From assembly GCF_002999335.1 (NCBI RefSeq), contig NW_020312039.1, positions 1-17,500 of the forward strand: a stretch of DNA of 17,500 bases. The letters are read 5' to 3'. A program made the translations under genes and the position numbers. This stretch comes from Cyclospora cayetanensis (taxonomy: Eukaryota > Apicomplexa > Conoidasida > Eucoccidiorida > Eimeriidae). Each line of letters starts with the position of its first letter. Within the stretch, counting starts at the first letter, position 1. Shown here piece after piece: positions 1-8,870 of this stretch. The notes under the pieces were generated by a model. That model made no database searches. It was not told the origin of the DNA and saw nothing but the letters and a program-made list of their open reading frames with translations.

Positions 1-890
1 CCTCTGTGCCGGCCACAGCCAGCCTATTCTCATATGGATCGATCACAGGAGTAGCGGTCCAGGCATATTCAAAGTTGAAGTATCGGTGATAAGATGCAAA
101 CGCATTCGACTTACAAAATGTATTTCGAACTAAAAACTAAAGGCCTAAAGCTAAAGGGCGCAACTTGGTGAAGTTTTGCTGGATCTAACTTGATTCCCGT
201 AGCCAAACGCACACGGAATTCCAGAAACACAATTGTGCTCATGGAAGATATACACTTGCGTCAATCTGAGTACCAATGCTTGCTCGATGCAGCTGACGCA
301 CACGCCGTAGGTGCTGTAGATGCTCTTGAACGTTTCGGCGAAACCCTACGCTGCGGTCCATGTAGACAGCCATCCAGTCCTCCGTGACAGGCTACTGACA
401 ATGCTGTTAGACTTGTCGTTGTAGTGTTTTGGGGATATTGAAGAGTATAACCGGCACCCAGGGTACTCGACGCTGCAAACACGAGTATGAAGCGCTGTTT
501 TGCGCTTGGCGTCAGGGTGAATAGGGATATGTAAGATTGCGTCTGGAAGCTAAATGTCGTTAAGACTCGTGGGCCTCTTAGAATGTGAGGCGATTTAGCG
601 TTGCGAAGCATTCGGAGTTTCCGATATACAGCGCTCTTGTTTAGGCGCTCACAGCTAACGCATGAGCTCCACGTTCCGTCCTTTTTTGGCACCAACCCCC
701 GGCAACACCGAGGAGCCCTGGGCTATGCCTACACGTTGCCTTTTCCAACAGCTTGCCGACCAATCTTGTTTTCGAATATGAGGGCTTCCGTCGCAGCGGA
801 ACGGAGTTTGGGGCTGACCCATGGATTTACAGAAAACAGCGTTCTAGCCAACCTGCAGGTGGTCTGCCTGTTGGCAGTTCCTCAATGTTT
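1..890 (-). pseudogene. Reverse transcriptase remnant of the Ty3/gypsy element, incomplete at the left edge
   Basis: Pieces read 5' to 3' on the minus strand. From 889: NIEELPTGRPPAGWLER, then a stop, then IHGSAPNSVPLRRKPSYS, matching the RT entry region (LPxGxPP...HxI...GxAPP...RR.P...S). RLVGKLLEKATCRHSPG matches the 'lle.G.irpS.SPw' block. After a frame change, at 692-636, VPKKDGTWSSCVSCERLNK matches VPKKDGTWRMCVDYRxLNK. GPRVLTTFSFQTQSY follows (family: GAxxFxxLDLxSGY). At about 382-263, DWMAVYMDRSVGF and NVQEHLQHLRRV match the catalytic Y-x-D-D strand and the EHLxHLRxV helix; the second Asp is now Arg (YMDR at 364-353). Then FLEFRVRLATGIKLDPAK (family: FLGhxVSxxGIxxDPxK) and FASYHRYF (family: FLGLxxYYRRF). 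It is clearly non-functional. Confidence 0.85.
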
Positions 891-1209
891 AGTACACCCG
901 CGATCGCGATTTGGTTTTTGATTGCTGGCTTCTGCTGTTATTCTGCTCAACTACTTGTCTAAGTTTCTAACAGCGAACCAGATGCAGAGCCACTAAGACG
1001 GGATGCTTCTTCAAAACAGTCCTGTGCTGCGCTGCTGAACCGACCGCGCGGAGACTCTGCCTTATCTTGGTACGGGACCGACTCTGCCCACCTGAACACT
1101 TATTTAAAATCCTTATCGAAAAGATCATGATTTGCTTCTTCCTAGTGCCTTTCGGCGCAATAACTTCCACAACGCGCAGCTGTGCCCGCACGCGCGCCTT
1201 CCATTGGTT

Positions 1210-1500
1210 TGCTCATGGCCTACCCAGAATTAGGTCATGGTGTACGGGTTCAACATACAAAAAGCGGACCATGCTGGTAGGCCCTGATTTCTATCAACTT
1301 TATTTATGGCAGCCTGACCAGCTTTTGCGTACTGCTCTCCGTCAGCAAAACTCAGTTTAAGGTAAGTGCACTTACACATGGGCAGGCAGATTGCTCTTCT
1401 AAGCCGTTTCCTCGGTAAATATGTTGACTTCACATCCAACGTCGAGTAATGCTACCAATTTTCGACCTTCAATGTAAACTTGGATCGCCGCAAAACTGAC
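1210..1500 (-). pseudogene. Retropepsin (aspartic protease) remnant of the Ty3/gypsy element
   Basis: The minus strand at 1458-1402 reads LVALLDVGCEVNIFTEETA, the flap-to-active-site strand of a retropepsin, where the family has ALxDSGxxxNxI. The catalytic triad D-S/T-G has become D-V-G (1443-1435). A stop follows at once (1401-1399). In another frame, LKLSFADGEQYAKAG fits the next protease strand (family: v.L..ADG). At 1260-1213 the frame reads VEPVHHDLILGRP and then TGA where the family has ILGRPW; one base turns Trp (TGG) into a stop. An upstream strand, KFTLKVENW, precedes the active-site strand. These pieces stand in family order over about 290 bases. The copy cannot make an active protease. 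Confidence 0.8.
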
Positions 1501-3108
1501 CCCACGCTTCCACAATAGCACCTTAGCAGCTGATACATCCTAACTCTTTTCACTAGCTGCGGAGCTACTGCATTCACATTGACATGCAGGCAAGCGGCCG
1601 CCTCTCCAGCGGGCCTCCCACTAGCAGATATTTTCATCTTTAAAAGATTTTTTTCCTCTCGGCGTGTTGCCAAGAAACTCAACCAACTGAATAGCTAAGA
1701 TGACTTGATCGAAAACACGCAAATCGTTTGGGGCAACTTGACAACCCACTGCGTTCAAACCTATTGGGTCAGCTGGAAACAGCTGCATCGAGCCATCCGA
1801 CGCTAGCAACTGCAGCGTTCGATCTAAGGTCTTCGCTGGCCGCGGCTTAACCACAGACTCAACACAAACGTAGCAGAAAGATTGTGGGTGCTGTTATAAG
1901 CTAGCTCCGGCCTTTCCTTATTCACGCAACTCTAGGTTTGAGACGTGAAGGGAGAGCTAGGATGCACATAGCTGCACTGTCTGAGCAATTAGGGCAGTCA
2001 CGGCTAGGTGCCCCGAGCATCTAATGCACATGCCCAATGCAGTGCGCCTTGTTTCAAAGCAACAGTGCTCTGCGAAGGACACGAAATACCATCGGAAAAT
2101 GAGTTCGTCAGTTCTTCACTAAATCTTGATGAAAATAAACCTAGTTGTAGAAAGTGGCTACATGTAGTCTATCCCATTCCAAACTTGGTGCCAGAGTTCT
2201 TGCGATACACGGTCTCTATTTAAATTCAGCAACATCTGCAGCAGGTGCTGGTTGCCGCTCGGGATCTTGTACAGGCAGCATGAGTGGATGCAACTGAATT
2301 ATGCGTAAACAAGTGCACACAACACTGCGATTTACGCCGGTGGGGGGGGGGGGGGGTGGCAGGAGGAGTAGCCGAGGTCGTATCGAGTGGGGAGGGAACT
2401 CCTACTAATGGCTACGTGCTGTCATGCAATTGGATGCCACAGCAGCAGCGGCTTTACAACCTCGTCCAACAGCATGCATGACTCACATCCGTGATGCTGC
2501 AGCAAAAGGAACTCCGTGGAGGTCCTTAGTCACCTGAAAAACTTTCTCGCCAGGGAAGCCCACTGAGAAGCCACTGGAGTGGGGTTAAGTAATGCATGAA
2601 AAATATGACCGCTATTGACGCCTTCACACTATTTAAAGTCGGAGAAAGTCCTTGCTTCATAGCATGCGTTTGTACTGATAGTGCAGCTGAGTCAACAAGA
2701 GCAGCACCTGCTGGGGCCCAACGAATACTGCAGTAAATCACGAGGCTCTGCCTTCTCGTGTTCCTCGGGTAACTTTTCTCCCCCAATTTCGAGTATTTGG
2801 ATTATTTCATGCAATTGATGTTAGAATATGGTTCGTAACCGGAGCAACATACTTTTGCGTGCCAACTCCACCAGGAGCCACTGCCAGGTAGTGCATGCCG
2901 CAGTCGCTGTAGTCGCCGCTTCTGCAGGCATATTTAGCTGTGTGTTAAGGGGAGGTGCATCTCATCACTAGGGACTGCTGCTGCTTGTTCGTTCTAACAG
3001 CACCAACAGCAGCAGCTGTCGCTGCGACACCAGCCTTTCCCCCTGGGTCTTCCATCAACATTTACGTCTTTCGCAGTGGCTCAAACACCAGTCGTTGCGG
3101 TTACAAAA
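1500..3108. other. Region without a supported gene; upstream of the DWNN-RING gene
   Basis: No open frame here has convincing coding character. By position, the part from 1500 to about 2900 should hold the gag and 5' LTR of the minus-strand retroelement. I could not recognise a capsid or zinc knuckle on that strand. There is a 15-base G run at 2342-2356. The last 150 bases before the DWNN-RING start codon are rich in CAG/GCA triplets and pyrimidines and probably form the 5' untranslated region. A pyrimidine-rich stretch ending in CAG at 3075 could be the acceptor of an untranslated-leader intron. Confidence 0.5.
2342..2356 (+). repeat. Homopolymer run of 15 G
   Basis: Fifteen consecutive G bases, followed by TGGC and further G-rich sequence (GGAGGAG). 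Such a run is prone to length change and assembly error, and could fold as a G-quadruplex on the plus strand. It lies about 750 bases upstream of the DWNN-RING start codon. No function is claimed. Confidence 0.95.
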
Positions 3109-5502
3109 ATGTCCATCACAACGGACTCATCTACGCTGCGTTGGCGGCTGCGTGGCTCGTCTACTGGCACTGCACCAGTCGGCCTGACCCTCCCTGTGTC
3201 TTGCGGAGAGCTTCGCGCGCATCTAAAGCTGCAGATGGGAGTAGCTGCTCTCCCGGCTATTGACTTGCTGCTATCTCTTGAGGAGTCTCCCGATGAGGTC
3301 CTGGCAGATAGCATGCTACTGCACCAGCCGCTGTGCATCCTCGTACAGCGGAAGCCTGCCGCAGCCGCCGCCGCTGCACAGCGCGAAGCAGAAGCGAAGT
3401 ACCAACAGCACATGCTCGATCAGCAGCAAGCAGTCAGCTCCTCAGAGCAGCGCGATGAGGCTCCTACTGGTGTCGTTCCCAGTGCTGCTGGTTCGAGTGG
3501 TGCGGGGGCATCCTTGGTAGCAGCAGCCAACTCCACCAGCATGCCCTATCTAGGCAGCGAAGACGCTACACCTGGAGCAGCAGCAGCAGCCACAGATGAG
3601 GAGCGGCTGCTGCTGCAGGCAGTGCTCGACGTGCACGATACTCGCAAAGGCTTTCTCAGGGGAGAGAGCAGCAGCGCCAACAGTAGGACCCAGGGCAGCC
3701 ACAACCTTATGTGGCTACGACCTCAGGAGGAAGGGGGCCCTGCCACGAGTTTCCCTTCTGCGTATCGCTCTCACAGCAGCAGCAGCAGCGGCGCTGCAGC
3801 TGCTGCAGCGCGGCAGCACCAGCAGCAGGTGTACCAGCAACAGCAGCAGCATTATGCGGCAGCAGCAACAGCAGTGCCCCCTGATTACATATGCCACATG
3901 TGCGGTGAAATGGGGCACCACATCAAGAACTGCCCCAAGTCTGCAGATGCTAAGCAGCAGAAGAAGATTAGACCAGCGACAGGCAAGCATCCACCTGGAG
4001 CAGCCAACAAATGCAGCGCCGGGTGTTGCTGTACAAGCAGCACCAGCTCGCCCCTTGCTGCAGGCCAGATGCTGAGAGACCTCCCCTCGTGCATATACAG
4101 AGTACATATTGCGCGTTTTATGCGTGCGGCTGCAGGCCTTCCGTCCTCCTTTCTGAAAGACATCGACCCATCTGAAATCCACAAGCACCAGGAAGTGTAC
4201 ATTAAGAAAGGTATGGCGCCGTGCAACCGCTGCTGCTGCAGACTCGGCAGTAACAGAGGGTTCATTGGACAGGCTTTTTTGGCGGAGACGGTCTATACGC
4301 TTCTCAGTGTAACTGCCCGTGTCTATTGAGGCAGTTCTCAGGCCTGCCAGGAGGCCACCCGAGCCGCTGGCTCGCAGGTCGATATGCCTCTGTTTGTATG
4401 CAATTTTTCCAGCTGTGTAGCTGCTGCCTGAGACGTGTGTGTGCTGCTCGATCCTACAGATGGCAGCTTTGCTATTTTGAAGACGGGGACCATCGGCGGA
4501 TTGTCCGTTCTGGGGTCGTCGCTCGACGTGCGAATACAGCGCCACGTAGGTGGAGCCTCGCATCTCAAATGCGGGTGCTGCGGTGCTCTATTCAGGGCAC
4601 CCACGCTGACTCCTTGCTGCGGTGAGACCTTTTGCAGATCGTGCATCATCCTGTACATGCAGCAGCACCCTGCTGCTGCTGCCAGCAGCAGCAGCAGCGG
4701 TGCTGGAGGAGGCCTTTCAGGCCTGTGCCCTGGATGCAACACGGCAATTGCTGCAGCTGATCTTGCTGCTAACACCGTGCTGCAGCAGAGTGTTGACACT
4801 GTCACTTGCACCAACACGCCTCGCTGGCCATGGCAACAGCATTCGCACCAGCAGCAGGATGTGGCAGCTCCCAGTGCATCAGCGGGGGTATTCACAAAGA
4901 GCGAGAGCCCGCAGCCGGGATCGCTTGCTGATTTACTCTCCAGAAGAAGGCCATTGGCGACATCTACCCAAGACGCTCCAGAAGCTGCACCAGCGGCAGC
5001 AGGAACAGCCGAGGTGTCTGAAGTCTTGGTGAAGGTGAAGGCCGAACACTCGGATCCCTCTCAACCCGTTGATGCATCAGCGCCAACAGCAACACAAGCT
5101 CCATCTATGCCACCGACTGCAACGGAAGCGCCTCTTCCGGCTCCAGAAGAGGCCAACGACCAGGGGCATACAGCAGCAGCAGATGCAGCAGTGGTGCCCG
5201 TGATAGCCGTTACGGCAGAATCAGCAACAGTGAAAGAAGCGGCCTCGTCAAATGGGGGAGAAGAAGAGACTCTTCCAGATATTAGGGACCTGCTGCACTT
5301 CAATATTCCAGTGGAACAAATTGTTGAGTACGTGCTGCCGCTGTCGCTCAAGGTATTGCTCTCAGACGTGTCATCTGCTGCTGTCATGTCTTACATTCGT
5401 TGTTGTGCTGGGATGTACAGGCAACACCGCATTGCCGCATCGCAAATAAGGGCATACAGAGAGAAGCGGAAGGCTGCGGTAGCATTAGGAGCAGGCTGCT
5501 AA
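3109..5502 (+). CDS. DWNN / CCHC zinc-knuckle / RING-finger protein, RBBP6/Mpe1 family; three exons
   Basis: Exons are 3109-3982, 4136-4210 and 4460-5502, giving 663 residues. The start is the ATG at 3109 (ACAAAAATGTC, good context); the frame upstream is open but has no ATG. Residues 9-83 fit the ubiquitin-like DWNN domain. C262, C265, H270 and C275 form a CCHC knuckle followed by the family segment IKNCP...KKIRPATG. Residues 293-301 (LPSSFLKDI) continue it. Residues 354-409 are a RING of the cysteine-only RBBP6 type: C354-x2-C357, C369, C370-G, C375-x2-C378, C406-x2-C409. An Ala/Ser/Gly stretch (388-401) is inserted inside the RING. Ala, Gln and Ser runs fill 83-250. A helical, unassigned segment lies at about 590-655. 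In yeast and human, Mpe1/RBBP6 activates the nuclear cleavage-and-polyadenylation complex, and RBBP6 is also a ubiquitin ligase; that role is inferred here from family membership. Confidence 0.93.
3355..3860 (+). repeat. CAG/GCA triplet tracts encoding Ala, Gln and Ser runs
   Basis: Clusters of (GCA)n and (CAG)n occur at about 3358-3380, 3575-3592, 3774-3806 and 3820-3850. In the gene's frame they give poly-Ala, poly-Gln and poly-Ser. The same triplet appears in other frames and in non-coding DNA here (8276-8290, 11583-11602), so the bias belongs to the genome and not to this protein alone. Homopolymeric amino-acid runs from CAG repeats are typical of Eimeria. Confidence 0.85.
3983..4135 (+). 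other. GC-AG intron (intron 1 of the DWNN-RING gene)
   Basis: The junction CAG|GCAAGC ... GCTGCAG|GCC removes 153 bases. It joins the knuckle segment KKIRPAT directly to GLPSSFLKDI, as in the family (KKSTGIPRSF in human RBBP6). The split codon G|GC keeps the frame, and the donor GCAAG is the usual GC-donor consensus. No nearby GT donor gives the right phase. The intron is a multiple of three and has no in-frame stop, so a retained copy would add 51 residues rather than truncate the protein. Confidence 0.8.
4211..4459 (+). other. GT-AG intron (intron 2 of the DWNN-RING gene)
   Basis: The donor AAAG|GTATGG and acceptor CCTACAG|ATGG remove 249 bases and restore ...EVYIKK-DGSFAILK..., the expected linker between knuckle and RING. 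The codon for Asp is split G|AT. The frame upstream of the acceptor is open only back to about 4435. Confidence 0.88.
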
Positions 5503-5585
5503 TGAGTCGCTCAAGAGCGCATTTAGCAGCGCTAGCAGCCTAAATAGCAACAACACTAACGAGATATGACAGCAGCCGATTCTCC

Positions 5586-5891
5586 ATGCACTTGCCACCT
5601 TCACCATCATTATCCTTTTCCTTCGGCAACTACGACTTTTTATTAGCAGCAGCCGATGCAGCAGCATCAATTGAAACAGTGTTTCAGCAAGGCGAAGATT
5701 TACAGCTGCAGCTTAAGGCACCATGGCTTCCATTGGCGCTAGTTTTCATTATCCGCATTTGGGGGATGGACTTCCCACAACTCCTTGACCCATCGCTTGG
5801 GCACGAAGCGTGGCTCCAACAAGCCGGTAGCTGGCTACATACCCAGGTAGCACCAGAGCTCGCTAGCGTGCTCAAGCTAGCGGCATTTTAG
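5586..5891 (+). CDS. Hypothetical 101-residue open frame, possible small gene or exon
   Basis: An ATG-started frame ending in TAG, 84 bases after the DWNN-RING stop on the same strand. The product has a plausible mixed composition: an acidic stretch (about residues 30-42), then PWLPLALVFIIRIWG, which could be a short hydrophobic helix, then a Trp/Leu-rich tail (HEAWLQQAGSWLH). The codons are varied, not repeat-driven. It could be a separate small gene or a 3' exon using an acceptor near 5646, but a splice from the upstream gene does not keep this frame with the donor I tried. No family is recognised. Confidence 0.35.
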   Translation: MHLPPSPSLSFSFGNYDFLLAAADAAASIETVFQQGEDLQLQLKAPWLPLALVFIIRIWGMDFPQLLDPSLGHEAWLQQAGSWLHTQVAPELASVLKLAAF

Positions 5892-6247
5892 GGATTTTTG
5901 ATGAGACAGCTAGAGCCGAATGCTCCACATTTGCCTTTGGGGAGGCTACTGGAGCAGCAGGTCATGCTGCCACAGCAAGTGCAACCGTGTTGCTGGAGAC
6001 GCCGATACACCGCAGGCGTGATAAAACTAGCTGTCTGAGGACTTCTACGAGTCGTTTATAGTACTTGCATTTGTGAACTCTCCGAAGCAAGCTGGATGTT
6101 CCTGTCAAAGCAGTACTTGAGCTTCGAGCTGCTGCTCCTCTTTGCTGTTACTGCTGCTGTTGCTGCTGCATTCGGTCAAGACCAGCGAAAGGTTCTACCA
6201 ACCTACCTTTCATAGGGCTACTAAAAAAGTTCTGAACTGTGTAACTG

Positions 6248-6541
6248 TTATTGCAGCTTTGGCTGCTTCGGCTGCTGCATGATCCGCTGATGCTCTTGAG
6301 TTTGGCGCTGCTTCTGCTGCCCCTCCTTCTGAGTATCCGTTGGCTCCTTTTGTCTGGAGCTAAATGCGTGAGAAGACACAACAGCAAGGCGCGCTAGATG
6401 CAGTAGAAAGGAACAGCAGAGACATACAACGAGGCCGAAGAACAGCAACCGTTGCCGGGTCCCTACACACGCGAAGCAGGGGACAGAAGATATTGCTGGT
6501 GCTGCTGAAACCTCCGCATCGGTTTCGGGTCGTCTATCCAT
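6248..6541 (-). CDS. Hypothetical small signal-anchor protein (97 residues)
   Basis: The frame starts at ATG 6541-6539 in good context (A at -3, G at +4) and ends at TAA 6250-6248. Residues 1-30 are hydrophilic, residues 31-57 (RLLFFGLVVCLCCSFLLHLARL...) form one membrane segment, and the rest is a charged, Gln-rich tail. That gives one transmembrane helix with a short cytosolic N-terminus; signal-anchor topology is inferred. A GT donor-like site follows downstream (AAAG|GTAGGT near 6209-6204), so the gene may have more exons. No known family recognised. It sits just downstream of the other minus-strand membrane-protein candidate. Confidence 0.4.
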   Translation of the reverse strand: MDRRPETDAEVSAAPAISSVPCFACVGTRQRLLFFGLVVCLCCSFLLHLARLAVVSSHAFSSRQKEPTDTQKEGQQKQRQTQEHQRIMQQPKQPKLQ

Positions 6542-6593
6542 GTTTCACTATAGGCTAGACAAAGAAACACAGGCACGCGAAACAGTAGCAGCT

Positions 6594-7479
6594 TTAATAG
6601 GAGCACCACGACAAAGTGTCACCTGTGCTTAACTTCCAGGTTGACTGCACTGCAGCAACGGGGTTGCTAAAGACCGCAAGAAACTGTGTCGGGTCCTCCC
6701 ATAGCCCCTGTAAAATGGGCTTTAGTACTGGCCAGCCCTCCGCATATGCTGCAGCTGCAAGCTGTAACAGCAAGGCGCTCCGCACGATTGCTGCCATCGA
6801 GGTCAGCAACAGACTCGTAAGCTGGAGCTCTCCAGAGCGGCCCAACAGCAACGTGATGGCACAGGAAAAGCTACTGTGTTGTAGCAGTTGCGGCTGAAGC
6901 AGTGACAGCAACTCCTGCCGGGGCAGCACCGCTGTCTCCACAGGCCCCTCCAGCTCGAAGCCATTTTGGCCCCAGTACAACAGGGCATTCGCTAGAGTCC
7001 GAAGACAGAGAGCCACACCTGCGGAAGCAGCAGCACTAATCTGTATTTCAAGCGATGCTTCGGTTCCAGGGGCAGCAGCAAAAGCAGTAGCCAAGCTTTT
7101 TCATGCCTTAACAACTACTGAGGGGTGTGTGTCGTTGCTGCAACCCGGAGACAAGCACCAGTGGCTCAGGGTCACTAAAGGCATACTTGCATCATCTGTA
7201 ACAGCTGCAGCAACGGCGGGAGAAATAGCGACAAGAAGTACCAGTAAAGTTATTTGCTGGATACGAAGGCGGCAATTCGGCATTAACTGCCCCACTGAGA
7301 GCAAACGTGTCTAGGAAGAGAAAGGCGCCGGTTAGAAGCACTGGCGTTACGGATGGTACGAGGGGGCCCGCCAACGCCAGGGCTTTTGGCAGCTTCCGGC
7401 TGCTGAGGGGCACTTCCAGCAAGGAGAATACTGCAAAGGCTCCCCCAAGCGTCAGCACCAGGGAGATGGCCTCCCGCAT
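6594..7479 (-). CDS. Hypothetical multi-pass membrane protein, at least two exons
   Basis: The minimal model on the minus strand has exon A 7479-7242 and exon B 7018-6594 (220 residues, TAA stop). Donor ACTG|GTACTT and acceptor TCCGCAG|GTG remove 223 bases, and the split Gly codon keeps the frame. Hydrophobic segments lie at residues 5-24 and 34-59, and a long hydrophobic, amphipathic stretch at 142-172. The ATG at 7479 has a poor context, and the same frame is open and hydrophobic upstream to about 7600 without an ATG (HAVGHIFSTIFAAVDAGACL). The true N-terminus is therefore probably in another exon. Also possible is a donor near 6616 (CACAG|GTGACA) that would extend the 3' side. The family is not recognised; a transporter fragment is possible. 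Confidence 0.45.
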
Positions 7480-7599
7480 AGGAGGGGACCAGTACGCCAG
7501 ACAAGCCCCTGCATCAACAGCAGCAAAAATAGTGCTAAAAATATGACCTACTGCATGCTTATATGGAAGGAGCACCTTAATGCTGCTAGCTTTGGACTG

Positions 7600-8340
7600 C
7601 TAGCATGCAGGAGTGGCCAGTTTTAGACAAATGCACTCTTGGAATAGAAATATGCTGCTGGGAATCCTAGACACACGTTGCTCCCGAGCTTTCCTACCCC
7701 TCTTCATTCGGTCCAAGGTGAGGGCGCCCTTTTAATGGGCTCCCTTAGGGTAGTCTACGTACATGAGGAGAGCGAGAATAGGAGGCTGGAGAACAGAATC
7801 GTCATCCTGAGTGGGCAGATTTAATCGCGCTGTATCCTAGAGTACCGTTCCCTGAGTCGAGGCCTCTAGCAATAGGAACAGGATGGGGACTTTCTAAAGG
7901 CACTGTGAATACTGCTACAAACTGCAAGATTACTGAAAAGGAGAGCAGCATTTGGGATCAATGCCAGGAGCTGTGTGAGGTTTACTGACGCCACGCTAGC
8001 ACGCCGTCGCACTGGAAGGGGTCCAGTACTCCCTATCTAAACGTGTCCTGTACTGCGGGAGCCGTAGGCTGGGCGACCCCTTCGCAACCCTGTTGAGAGT
8101 CACACAGGTGACCTTCAACAACGAACTTGAGAAGAAGGCTGGGGAAAGTTCTAAATGGCTCTGTGCTTGCAAAGTTTCAGTGTCTTACTGCGCTTAACTC
8201 AGCAATAATTAGCCTTACAGCGGCGGCAACCGGAATGTACTGTGAGTTTCGGTGAGCCCCAAGTCCTCCTGGTAATAGCAGCAGCAGCAGGAGGGTCAAA
8301 AGTAGCAAGGGTTGCAACTGTAGCTGGCTAAAACTGTTAC
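7600..8340. other. Region without a recognised gene
   Basis: No open frame of useful length on either strand, and I found no tRNA- or rRNA-like structure by eye. A short (GCA)n tract at about 8276-8290 is the only repeat. If the minus-strand membrane-protein gene has upstream exons, they should lie here, but I could not place any with splice sites in frame. Confidence 0.5.
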
Positions 8341-8348
8341 ATCAGCGG

Positions 8349-8870
8349 TTAAGGACGTAGAGGGGGCCCTCTGCGGGCACCCCTAGTTGCGTCGATACGG
8401 CGTGTCGCGATTATCGGATATGAAGAGCCGGCCATGTTTTCGCCAGAGGGACAGCGTCGTCTCCGGAGTACATTACACCAGATAGACTTCAGAAGCATAC
8501 AAAATAATATGCAATTGGTAGAGAAGGGAAACCTGCTGTGCCGCACTGGCCAGTGGAAGCCATTGGGTCCCTTCCAGCACCGGAGCCCGTCACTCTACGG
8601 CGCACCCATGGATTTGCACAGGAGTATGGCCATACTCTTTCCGTTTTTTCTGCCTTATCCATGCCTCTAGATACTGCATTTTTGATTGATAGAGGATGCT
8701 TGCTACTGTGTGATTCTCTGGATCCAAGAAATAACACTGAAAAGGCAAAAGAAAACCTGTGGAGGGCGTTGCGCAGTGCAGCATTCGGCACAGTACGCTA
8801 AAGTTAGGTCGGGTCGTTTTTCGGGTGTTCCTTCTGTGTCCCTGTTCGCTTTCCCCCAAGGCTGCGCATC
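8349..8870 (-). mobile_element. Possible third Ty3/gypsy reverse-transcriptase trace (weak)
   Basis: On the minus strand at about 8548-8349, VRHSRFPFSTNCIL resembles the RT block 'irpSrSPFSSPvil', and about 35 residues later YPIIATRRIDATRGAR resembles 'YPlpRIDxxLxGAr', at roughly the family's spacing. The 12-base word AAATCCATGGGT upstream of these (8611-8600) also occurs at the matching place in the better-kept copy (827-816), in the same orientation. Each match alone is weak, the catalytic region is not found, and chance is possible. Confidence 0.3.

Larger units (their letters stand above)
1..1500 (-). mobile_element. Decayed Ty3/gypsy LTR retrotransposon, pol region (protease then reverse transcriptase)
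   Basis: On the minus strand, translated pieces in changing frames match Ty3/gypsy pol in the right order. Protease pieces lie at about 1500-1210. Reverse-transcriptase pieces run from about 890 down to base 1 and continue off the window. The order, the spacing and the number of separate family motifs make chance unlikely. The element is dead: there are in-frame stops, at least three frame changes, and both catalytic sites are altered. Upstream gag and the 5' LTR should lie at higher coordinates (about 1500-3000), but I could not identify them. RNase H and integrase, if kept, lie beyond the left edge. Ty3/gypsy is well supported; the chromovirus branch is only inferred from reports in Eimeria, because the integrase and chromodomain are not visible. 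Confidence 0.85.

Noticed and set aside
430..500. FILVFAASSTLGAGYTLQ read as an RNase H TDAS strand
   Set aside because: The surrounding RT motifs continue in order on both sides (VLTTFSFQTQSY before, YMDR after), so this is within the RT, at the place of its 'KTAF...YEF' segment, not RNase H.
1481..1528. RCYCGSVGSV on the minus strand as a zinc knuckle of the first retroelement
   Set aside because: Only one residue separates the two Cys, there is no His or final Cys, and it lies too close to the protease; it reads better as the start of the protease domain.
2526..2786. Minus-strand frame with ALVDSAALS, resembling a retropepsin active site
   Set aside because: A better protease with more motifs sits at 1210-1500 on the same strand, next to the RT. 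Only one short match is present here and no ILG motif follows.
3076..3108. Longer N-terminus of the DWNN protein starting before the ATG at 3109
   Set aside because: The upstream start would be GTG, which is not a normal initiator in this nuclear genome, and the DWNN domain is complete from the ATG.
3715..4895. Long minus-strand open frames opposite the DWNN-RING gene
   Set aside because: Shadows of the plus-strand gene: CAG-rich coding DNA leaves the other strand open, and the products are Cys/Leu/Ala runs without motifs.
8667..8720. Plus-strand AFLIDRGCLLL as another protease active site
   Set aside because: An isolated short match; the minus strand of the same DNA gives an RT-like reading, and no second protease motif follows.
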